NCBI GenBank assembly: GCA_034359265.1
Contig: CP136897.1
Span: 22,810,001-22,874,000 of the forward strand
Direction of reading: 5' to 3'
DNA length: 64,000 nucleotides
Source: Canna indica
Taxonomy: Eukaryota; Streptophyta; Magnoliopsida; Zingiberales; Cannaceae
The notes under the pieces are model-generated. The model saw only the letters and a program-made list of their open reading frames with translations, ran no database searches and was not told the origin of the DNA. The first letter of the stretch is position 1, and each line of letters starts with the position of its first letter. The position numbers and the translations under genes are program-made. Shown one piece after another: positions 55,419 to 64,000 of this stretch.

Positions 55419-56630
55419 CTGAAGTTGCATATATTAGATAATTCATCCACTCACATATCCAAAGATAGCTTAGCTGAGTTTTCAAGGGGCTAAATTTTAT
55501 TGGCATAGAAATAAAGTTTAAGTTATTTATTACAAATTGATATATAGTTAATTTAATTTGACTATATATATATGGGCAGTGCAAGTTAACTACTTGGGAC
55601 CCATCAATATAATATATTTAGTTGAATTAGAATGACTTAATTAGTAATTTAATCTCATTAGATAATTTAATTAAATCATATAATTTATCAATATTTTAGG
55701 CATAAATTTATAAAATATAATATCATAAAGTTATTAATAAATTTAATCTAGATTTTCAATAATATTTATCTCTTGTGCCCTTGGAGTGCACGTTGATTTT
55801 GCTAAATATGAAAGGGGATAGAAAATCTTATCCGCTATTTAATTCGAACATGATATTTAAAATATGACTAATAAGATTATATTTAATTTTGATTAGAGTG
55901 GGATATGAGTGTCCTGATAGACAGGATGGGGATTTAAAAAAAAATGGAGTCATGTTCTTGCGTTTTCTCGTGACATCGCAATATCATCCCCATCAAGAAT
56001 ATTCCTCTCCAAATCCGAGCGAGGGGCCTCACATCATCCTCGTTTATTAATCAATTATGTGTTTACTAACAGATAATCGATTAATAAACAAACAAATATT
56101 TACTAATTAATGTCATAATAAAAATTAACCTAATAAACCTAATAAATATATAAATTTTTAATCGAGTAACGGGTATAGATTATTATCAGATAAATGGGTA
56201 TTGACTAATGAGTATAGGTTCACAACTTAACATATTAAATTATTAATTATATATAATAATTAATAATAATCACTTATTAATTGTTCATGAATGAATAATT
56301 GAAATCGAACTAAATTTAATTAATTTATCGATTTCACTAACGAAAATCAAAACGGAATCATAAATTTACTATGAAAAATCTAATTTTACTATTCAATTAA
56401 TCGATTTTAATGGTCACCCCAACTAGCAGAGCATATGCTGAGCATATGCCAGTGCTTCATTGTGATCAAATAGATTAGATCAAGTATGACATGTGGCAAC
56501 CTATAATAGGCTCAATGAGGATTTTTTTTACCAGGCTCAATGAGGAAATTTACTAAATCCTACGTCACCATCTCTTTTGGAAATATGAATACGTGTTTCA
56601 TAATACTTATTATATTTTATTAATACTGAT
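55339..56630. other. AT-rich intergenic DNA
   Basis: A (TA)n microsatellite at about 55384-55414, then very A/T-rich sequence. No gene or clear element was recognised. Confidence 0.5.
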
Positions 56631-57060
56631 TTGCTTCATAGGATAAAGAGAGATATGATAAGATATGAATTTGAATCTATTATTTGTTTAGTGCATTGAC
56701 TATAAAAAAATAGGATTAGAATAATATAAAATTAATATGATATTCGATGTGCATCGAATTTAAAAAATTCATATCCAATTCTCTCTCATTTATTATCTAA
56801 TCATATCATATCATATCATATCATATCTAATGAAGCAAACATACTATTAGGACATGTTTACTTCATAGGATAATGGAGGATATGATAGGAGATGAATTAA
56901 TATTCATTCTTTAGTGTATGTATTAGAAGAAAATATGAAAAGAAGAATATAAAATTAATATTATATCAGATGTACACCAGATTTAAAGAATTTATGTCCA
57001 ATTATTCCTCATTTACTATCAAATCTTATTCTATCATATCCAATAAAACAAATATATCAT
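56631..57060. mobile_element. Two adjacent related MITEs
   Basis: Each half starts TTGCTTCATAGGATAA or TTTACTTCATAGGATAAT and ends with an inverted form (ATCTAATGAAGCAAAC, ATCCAATAAAACAAAT). The halves meet near 56848-56855. The inner parts (AATATAAAATTAATATTATAT, GATGTRCA..A) also match as direct copies. A short (ATATC)n run lies at 56800-56826 in the first. Confidence 0.7.
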
Positions 57061-57159
57061 TAGTGTTAGTTATTATGTGCATATTCTCATTGGTGTTAAC
57101 TATTTTGGTAGTTAAATTTGGATAATATGTAGGTTTAGATATTCCAACCCGATTGACCC

Positions 57160-57310
57160 ACTAGTAGCTTAGTGGTGAGATATTCGAGTATTTTGCTAAT
57201 GAATCATGAGTTTAATATCTAGTTATAACGTTTTATGTATTTATTTTCATGTCTATGTGTACGTCTTATAATATGTGTATATTCCTATGTATATTTTGTA
57301 ATAACTATGT
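57160..57310 (+). mobile_element. SINE-like sequence
   Basis: AGTAGCTTAGTGGTGAGATATTC (A-box-like) and GAGTTTAATATCTAG (degenerate B box) occur in the same order as in 31259-31344, followed by a T/ATG-rich body of about 100 bp. The first 35 bases match the other head closely. Confidence 0.5.
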
Positions 57311-57668
57311 TATAAAATTATTATTATTTTAAAAAAAATATCCCAATTTGAAATTAATAATTAATATTAATCGGAACATATATAACAACAAATTATTTGT
57401 CATAAATTGTGCTAAATTGTTTCTTTTTCTCCATAGAATACCTTCTATTTATAATTTCTAATTAATCTGACGACGAATTGAACCTCAAGTTTGATCCAAT
57501 ATTTAATTCCAACCACACTCACTTGGGTCACTCGAACCATTTCTTGAGAAGGAGAGGATTCGGGCACAGAACCCGTAGACCCGACCCATATTATGCTCTC
57601 CCTGTTTCCTGTCATCAGCTACTCCAGCTTTAATCATTCTGTCCGTGTCAATGGATACTTTTCAACCC

Positions 57669-57730
57669 CTCTCTCTCTCTCTCTCTCTCTCTCCCTGCGT
57701 GGAATTCTTTGGACTTTGCTTCTCCCTTAT

Positions 57731-57766
<36 letters not shown>
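57669..57766. repeat. (CT)n tracts upstream of the TCP gene
   Basis: Two CT runs (about 57669-57693 and 57736-57764) are separated by 40 bp. CT/GA tracts near plant developmental genes are typical binding sites of BPC/GAGA-type factors; a role here is inference. Confidence 0.8.
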
Positions 57767-57768
<2 letters not shown>

Positions 57769-58000
57769 TCTTCACTTATCTGTCAGCTCCATGCCCTTCA
57801 AAATCCATTAAAAACAGGAGTAATTAATCTCGCACTCAAGGTGTTCGATCAAAGTCCATATAGCTATATATAATAGTATCACCACTGCAACACATATCAT
57901 CTCTCTTTAGTCTTTGCTTGCTTGTAGATCTTGGAGATTAATCTAATCAGAAGATATATATCATCAAATTGATCGAAAAATCATATGATTTGATGCAAGT

Positions 58001-59067
58001 ATGGAAAGCGATGCAGGCGGATCTTGGCGGCCCAACTTTCCTCTGCAGCTTCTCGGCAAGAAGGAAGAAGACAACTCCTGCTCCACCTCATCCACCGTAG
58101 GCGATGGCGGCGCGCTCGTCGACGTGGATCCGCCGAGGAAGCAGCAGCCGCCCAAGCGGAACTCCAACAAGGACCGCCACACCAAGGTGGAGGGCCGCGG
58201 CCGCCGGATCCGCATGCCGGCCATCTGCGCCGCCCGCGTCTTCCAGCTCACGCGCGAGCTCGGCCACAGGACCGACGGTGAGACCATCGAGTGGCTGCTC
58301 CAGCAGGCTGAGCCAGCCGTCGTCGCCGCCACAGGCACCGGCACCATTCCTGCCAACTTCACCTCCCTCAACATCTCCCTCCGCAACTCCGGCTCGAGCA
58401 TCTCCGCGCCCTCCCACTTCCGCGGCTTGAACCACCACTTCGACTGGGAGCGCTGCAGCAGCTCCGCCTTCGCCTCGGACGGCCCGCCGACGACCTCTTC
58501 GTCGTCCTCGGTGCTTCTCAATTTCAATTCATGCAATGTAAGTCTTTTTAATTAGTCCATTAATTCACTGAACTCAAACAAAACCCTCGCAAGTCACTGA
58601 CGGAATTGCCACAGTGGTCGGAGCTGACCGACTCCGCCAACTTAAGGAAACGCCGGTGGGGGGGCGCGGAGACGATCGACCATCACCAACCGCAGCATCA
58701 AATGGCAGCAGGATACAGCTGGATGCTAGCAAACCCTAATGCGCAAGAAATGGTGGGTGGCGGTAACAGTAACCAGTCTCCGTGGGCGACATTACTCCCT
58801 CAAATAGGAAGCAGCTCCATCTTCAGAGGCTCCATGGCGAGTGGCGAGGGCGGGCTTCACATGGTGAACTTTCCGGCGCCGGCAATGGCGCTCCTGCCAA
58901 CAAGCCAGCTGCTAGGCCTGGGTTCGGGCGGCGGCGCTGCCGGTATGGTCGAGGAGCATATGGGTGTCCCTTCTGCTCCTACTATGTACAGGTCGCTGAA
59001 CACGTCGGAGGCGCCGTCGCTCTCCGATGGTGAGCGACGCCATCACAACAGGAACACGAGCAATTAG
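58001..59067 (+). CDS. Class I (PCF-type) TCP transcription factor
   Basis: Two exons, 58001-58537 and 58615-59067, joined by a 77-bp GTAAGT...CACAG intron, give 329 residues. The TCP domain (about 52-108) reads [20 protein letters not shown] then [20 protein letters not shown] and [14 protein letters not shown]. The short class I basic region and Cys76, the redox-sensitive class I cysteine, are present. [17 protein letters not shown] follows, as in TCP8/14/15/22/23 relatives. The C-terminus is Gly/Ser/Met-rich ([20 protein letters not shown]). Class I TCPs bind GTGGGNCC-type sites and promote cell proliferation. Without splicing the frame would stop five codons into the intron. The exact subgroup is not certain. 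Confidence 0.9.
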
Positions 59068-59257
59068 CTAGGAGGTATATATATATATTGGTGCTGATTG
59101 ATTTGATAAAAAAATGCAGACTTCTGGAAATTAATGCAAATGCAAGTCATTGAATTGTGTGTGTTTGTGAGTGTTTAAAGAGTAAGCTTTGAATCTTTTG
59201 GTGGAATTTCCAGTTAATTAACTAGGGTTCTTTTTTTTTTTGGGGGGTTGCTGTGAT
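59068..59257. other. 3' region of the TCP gene
   Basis: Presumed 3' UTR; no signal beyond AT-rich sequence. Confidence 0.35.
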
Positions 59258-59575
59258 ATATATATATATATATATAGATTAATTGTTCGAATATATTTTG
59301 AAATTTAGACTATCTCAAATGTATTCTGAATTATTAAATTTGTATCAATTGTATTCCTCTGTTAAAATTTTGTAACCCACTCGATCTGTTAACAGTGTGA
59401 CATGGCTTGCACACGTTTATTAAAATATATTTTTTATATTTTAACACTTTTTTCGTCACCATCTCGCCGGAGAAACTGTCGAACATCGCCGAAGAAATTG
59501 TCGGACCGCGCCCGAAAAATCGCCGGAGAAATAATTTGAAACAAAATTTAAAGTTCAGAATATATTCAGATAATT

Positions 59576-59618
<43 letters not shown>

Positions 59619-59795
59619 CAACGAACAAAATTATTGCTATATATATATATATATAATTCAGGATTAACATGATTGTTTAATATTTTCTTCTTCCTCCGTA
59701 ATTTTTCCCTTGTTCTTGGGTTGATGATTTGAGGGAAGTAGTTGGATATTCAAAAACACCTCTTAATTATTATTATTTTAATTCTCAAACAAGTC

Positions 59796-59835
<40 letters not shown>

Positions 59836-59840
59836 CTGGA
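59258..59840. repeat. (TA)n tracts surrounding a small inverted-repeat element
   Basis: TA runs at about 59258-59276, 59580-59613, 59638-59655 and 59800-59834. Between the first two, ends TAATTGTTCGAATATATTTTG (59281 on) and GAATATATTCAGATAATTA (to about 59577) are inverted, with CTCAAATGTATTC-type arms resembling those of 31345-41652. It is probably a MULE-type MITE that inserted into a TA tract. Confidence 0.55.
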
Positions 59841-60753
59841 TATATATATTAATTAGTCAATTAAAAATTAAAAGAAAACCGTATGACTTTCTTTTTATAG
59901 TGTTTTTTCTTACAAAATGATAATTGATCTCTATATATATAGTGTAGCTCAATTATCGCACATCAAGTTCATCCGTTTTTGGCGCTTTATCTTTAATTTT
60001 TTTAATAAAAAATGCTTTATATATATAACTCGGATCAAATATAGGGAATGTTAGACACCTTTAAATTAAGGGCCATCTTTTTCTTTCTTAAGTATTGCCA
60101 TTTTTTTTTAATAAATAAATTAGAGTCAAAAGTTAATAGTATATATATATATATATAACTCGAATCAAATATAGGCAATGTTAGACAACTCTAAAGGGCC
60201 ATCTTTTTCTTTCTTAAGTATTGCCAACAAGGAATATATACACACTAAATAAAGTGTATATGGACTATATATGTAGAAGAACAGTATAAGACAAATTAAG
60301 TAGACAAAAATAGTAGAATTTGATTGGCAATTTATTAATAGATAAAGACATATAGGAATTATACATTTACAGAAAAGAAATATGGAGAAAAAATTTATTA
60401 TGGTTATAATCTTTTATTTTATTTTTATTTTACACACTGCAAAATTATAATAAGAAAACTAATGTCAGATTTCATTGAAAAATTGGCGTTGGTTCGGTGT
60501 CTAAATCAAAATTTAGATGCTCAAAATAAATAAATTAGAGCCGGAAACTAATAGTGGACAATTTAGGATATTGGTATCCAAATTTTTTAATTAGGAAAAC
60601 CATCGCTAATGAGCTAGCTATTAGTGCATGCTTTGGCGAAAATATACGAAAATCGACCCTACTTCTAGCATTGGTTTTCGAATTTCGGCACAAGCAAGCT
60701 GCTGGTGCTCAAAACTAAAAACCAGAACTAACGCCAGATGTGCATGTCAGGCG
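59841..60753. other. AT-rich intergenic DNA with one tandem duplication
   Basis: An imperfect direct duplication covers about 60013-60101 and 60145-60229 (ATATATAACTCGGATCAAAT, GGGCCATCTTTTTCTTTCTT). GGCGTTGG/CTAACGCC motifs near 60484 and 60730 hint at an old element. No gene was seen. Confidence 0.55.
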
Positions 60754-61252
60754 TAGGGATGATAATTTTATCTGCATTTGTCAATTAAAAATTGCATCCG
60801 CATCGTATATGATTTATATCCGCAAATAAAAATGAATATAGATTTTTTTAAAAAAATTATCCGCACAAATGCGGTGCAGATACGAATATGGATGCGGATC
60901 TCCATCGTATCCGCACTGCATATTCTCATATGAAAAAAAAATATTTTTACCCATATAGGCATATATAAGTTACTTAGTATATATTATATAAATAAATTTT
61001 GTGATAAATTACATATGAAATCCTAGTACGTTACTAATTGTTATGAATTTTAATATTTTTAACTTATTTTTTATTAAATATATTATATTTAATTTTATTG
61101 AATATATTATTTATTATTTTTTAATAAATGTAACAAAGATGCGGATGCGGTGCAAATATTCGCATCTGCATGTGATGCAAATATGAATGTGCGATGTAGA
61201 TACATATAATATAATATCTACATCATATTTGATCGGTTGCCCTGCATTTGTA
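60754..61252. mobile_element. hAT-type MITE, 499 bp
   Basis: It begins TAGGGATGATAA, has GCATCCGCATC and GATGCGGATGCGG motifs inverted at its two sides, and is flanked by GTCAGGCG (60746-60753) and GTGAGGCG (61253-61260), an 8-bp duplication with one mismatch. The right terminus has decayed. Confidence 0.7.
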
Positions 61253-61439
61253 GTGAGGCGTCATCCTATAAACGCCACTATTTTGCTTTTTTGCTGTGAT
61301 AATACAATTCTGGCCATGACGTAGATAATTCGACACACAACAACCTAATTGAATACTCTAAAAGTCTCATTGTTATCAATAAAACTCAATTAATATTAAA
61401 TAATTATATATACTAGTTAAATCCACATCAAACTTCAAA

Positions 61440-61539
61440 GCCAGGTCAAAGCCAGCTCAGAGAGAGAGAGAGAGTTTGAATCCAAGGGGGACATGGCAGC
61501 TGAGAGAGAGAGACCTTGAATCCAAGAGACCTCCCGCTG

Positions 61540-61571
<32 letters not shown>

Positions 61572-61777
61572 CATCATGTTAACTTCAAAATCCACACCAC
61601 AGTGATTTGCAGATGAATGATTTCTACATGTAAACTAATTAATTATATATATACACATGCACTGATGCAACTATATATAAATGAGTAAATACAGAAACAG
61701 TGAGATGGCCGGAGAGTTCTGCATGCACCTCAGACTTGCCCCCTTCCCTTTGTCAGTGAGAGAGTGGGCTCTCCATG

Positions 61778-61829
<52 letters not shown>

Positions 61830-61830
61830 A
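61440..61830. repeat. (GA)n tracts and repeated GAATCCAAG segment
   Basis: GA runs at about 61458-61474, 61504-61512, 61541-61571 and 61780-61827. Between them TTGAATCCAAG and TGTTGCAGAGAG recur, showing local duplication. No coding or RNA-gene signal was found. Confidence 0.7.
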
Positions 61831-62446
61831 AAAGGAAGGGAGATAGAGTTACAATAATTCCATGGTAGAGCTGTCGGTTGTTCTGCTCCATTTGAGAGCT
61901 GTCACATTATTCCAGCTCTTGGGGTCTGATTGGCTAAACCCTAAACCACACTGGTTAAACAGTCTTTTCCTTGCTTGTCATTTGTTAATTGTTCTTAATT
62001 TGTTGGATTTGCCATAAGATTCGGAACATAAGATGATGATGTTGAAATTATACTTATAGGACACTATAACCTTTCCTGGATTAATCAGCTTTGACTGTTC
62101 TACAACTCCTTTTTGCTAGTATTAGTTGAGGTATTAAGATAAAAGTGATGTTTTTCTTTTAAATGTAGGTAAATTATATAGATTCAGTCGTTCTATCCCG
62201 ACAAATTTCAGCCCTAGATAGTCTGGCACGATAAAATCGTGCTTGGTCAACCCTTCGGGCCACTATTGGGTCAGCTCGACAAGGTCCGAACAATTATCAG
62301 GCCGTATCGGATCAGACGATGTAAGCTTGGGCTAGCCCGATATATAGCCCGATAAATTTTTTTATTTAAAAATATATTAATACAACCTGTTACCAGAATA
62401 TTGAAGAATATTGATAGCCAAATTCGACAATGGATTATAATTAAAA
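61831..62446. other. Intergenic DNA, nothing firmly recognised
   Basis: Positions 62215-62345 contain GGCCCGATA-like and TAGCCCGATA motifs that resemble a hAT MITE interior. The ends are not clear. Confidence 0.4.
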
Positions 62447-63972
62447 CACTACTAGAATATACCACATCAGCCACGAGAATCATCATCGACGGCCGTCTCG
62501 GCCGCCAGAATCATTCATGGCTTTGCGACGGCCGCAGTGGCCGTGACTGATGTAACCAAATCAGCTGCGGCTCGCATACAACCGCATAGGGCCGTCGCTC
62601 ATAGTTGATGGTGCGCACGGGGCACGAAATAAGATAAGTTATTAGCCACGGCTTAGCGGGGGCGCTAGAGCCGTTGGTGATATGATTAAGTCATTAGCCA
62701 CGGTTGGAAGCGGTCGTCGCTTATTAATTAATGACACGAATGCAGCACGAAAATTAAAACACTCTTCACCGACGGTGGAGAGAGCCGTCGGTGATAATAA
62801 ACTTACAATTCCACGATTTTCCAACGGCTTGCTAGCCGTCGGTGAAAATCTTTTTTATTTGCCTTCGCGCCTAACCCTTTCTCTTTCTTCCTCTTCTTCC
62901 TCTTTCTTCTCTGCTCGACGCTGTCGCCTGTTGCTAGGGATGTCAACGGGGCGGGTTCGGGGCGGATAGTGTCACACCCGCACCCGTTTACTAAACCCAT
63001 CTCTCGTACTCGCACCCGCACCTGCGATGGATATCCATCACCCGCACCCTCGCGGGTAATTGATACCCGCGGATATCCACGGATACCCATTTAATATATG
63101 ACAATAATTTTTATTTTATTATAATAGTATACCACCAATGATTCTCATTTCACCACTATTAATAACTTGGTTGAGAAACATTAATCCATAAAATAAACTA
63201 CGTAATAATTAAATTCTAAATCATAAAATTATCTTAAGCAATATCAATATTTAAAACAAAAATTAAATTTAAAATCAAGGTACTTTTAATTAAAATTGGA
63301 AATTGATATCCCTAAAAATATATTATATTTAGATTTATTTTTAAATTTTCCATTAAATATTAATATATAAAATTATAAATTTAATTTTTCATATATTGGC
63401 GGGTAGCGGGTAGCGGGTAGCGGGTATCCGCGGGTGTGGATAGTATAGTATCCATACCCGTACCCGTTTATTAAATGGGTAAAAATTTATACCTGTACCC
63501 GTACCCGTGGGTATAATATGTTTACCATACCCGACCCGTGTCGGGTAAATATCCGCGGGTACGGATAATATTGCCATCCTTACCTGTTGCCGCCGTCGTC
63601 CATCGCTGCCGGTTGCCGCCGCATTCAGTCGCCGTCGGTTGCCCTCTCCCTTCCTGTATGCATCTCCTCCTCTCTCCCCATCTCGATCCTCCAACTCCCT
63701 GCCCCCCGCAGACTTTGATACGGCCCTCTCCGCGTCGGCGTTGACCCGGCCGGCCCTCTCCGTGCCGGTATCGACACGTCGACGCCATGATTTGGGGCCG
63801 ATTACCATCGACCCCAATGCAAATAGTAGCCGACAGTGATGCCAGCTACTGTTGATGCATGATTAGGATTTAATTAACCCTAATCAATTACGATATAACG
63901 ATATTGACTTTACTCTTATTAAACAAACACTACAAAAATTAACCAAAATATCATCATGGATTATAATGAAAA
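62447..63972 (+). mobile_element. CACTA family A left end and leader, right part not in window
   Basis: CACTACTAGAATATACCACA at 62447 matches in reverse the terminus at 5256, followed by the same GCCACGGCT/GCCGTCGG subterminal zone (to about 62840) and a pyrimidine-rich leader (62870-62926, continued at 63591-63760). A hAT MITE interrupts the leader. No transposase sequence appears before a second CACTA-type end at 63973, so the element is either strongly deleted or continues beyond the window. Confidence 0.75.
62935..63582. mobile_element. hAT-type MITE, 648 bp
   Basis: Ends TAGGGATGTCAA and TTGCCATCCTTA, with a perfect 8-bp duplication CCTGTTGC (62927-62934, 63583-63590). GCGGGTACCCG-type repeats are inverted at the two sides, as in 14723-15259. 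Confidence 0.93.
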
Positions 63973-64000
63973 CACTACTAGAATATCACACATCAGCCCC
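63973..64000 (+). mobile_element. Second family A CACTA left terminus, cut by window end
   Basis: CACTACTAGAATATCACACA followed by TCAGCCCC at the window edge. The preceding 17 bp nearly match those before 62447. Confidence 0.7.

Noticed and set aside
57593..57827. Leu/Ser-rich open frames upstream of the TCP gene
   Set aside because: They translate the CT microsatellites.
58088..58536. Long frames overlapping the TCP exon on the other strand and frames
   Set aside because: Shadows of a GC-rich exon; the TCP frame alone shows the conserved domain.
61735..61765. miR535/miR156-like sequence near GTCAGTGAGAGAGTGGGCTC
   Set aside because: Only about two thirds of positions match and no complementary arm was found nearby; it is part of a GA-rich duplicated region.

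Overview
The window is nuclear DNA of a flowering plant, most likely a monocot. Exons are GC-rich and intergenic DNA is AT-rich. The five supported host genes are a silicon-type NIP2 aquaporin, a nuclear tRNA-Leu, a DYW-class PPR protein, an NRP-type histone chaperone and a class I TCP transcription factor. The GC-rich coding style and the Lsi1-like NIP2 fit a commelinid monocot, but this is inference and the species cannot be fixed from sequence alone.

Layout. 1-5540: the 3' half of a CACTA transposon (family A) inserted into the end of another CACTA (family B), followed by a LINE tail. 5541-14597: repeat-rich DNA with a hAT-like element carrying a 3-ketoacyl-CoA synthase fragment (7934-8858) and a stack of hAT, hAT and CACTA insertions (9579-13928). 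14598-23260: a Mutator-like element with a 9-bp target duplication that carries a trihelix-factor gene fragment. It has itself been hit by a hAT MITE and by a 7.2-kb CACTA element (15626-22866) with an intact tnp2 transposase. 23737-25143: NIP2/Lsi1 gene. 25937-26017: tRNA-Leu(CAG). 26290-28224: PPR-DYW gene, followed by a tandem array of six further copies of its own last 49 codons plus stop and 3' flank (to 29639). 30140-31010: LINE relic. 31345-41652: a 10-kb element with long terminal inverted repeats that contains two overlapping, decayed CACTA copies. 42179-46243: NRP gene with ten exons. 46244-57990: intergenic DNA full of small inverted-repeat elements, a possible solo LTR and a SINE. 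58001-59067: TCP gene. 59068-64000: microsatellites, hAT MITEs and one or two further family A CACTA ends.

The host genes are unrelated in function and show no operon-like logic; each has its own promoter. The dominant biology is nested transposition. Many insertions can be dated relative to each other from target-site duplications: CACTA 3 bp, hAT 8 bp, MULE 9 bp. The CACTA family shows a full-length copy (15626-22866), an internal-deletion derivative (10204-13614) and a decayed pair (32499-41234), with shared subterminal AGCAACGGC repeats, a conserved palindrome before tnp2 and a variable 26-bp minisatellite. The most unusual items are the MULE whose captured reading frame is restored when the nested CACTA is subtracted, the alternating 222/224-bp array of the PPR terminus, and the exact 108-residue NPA spacing of the aquaporin.
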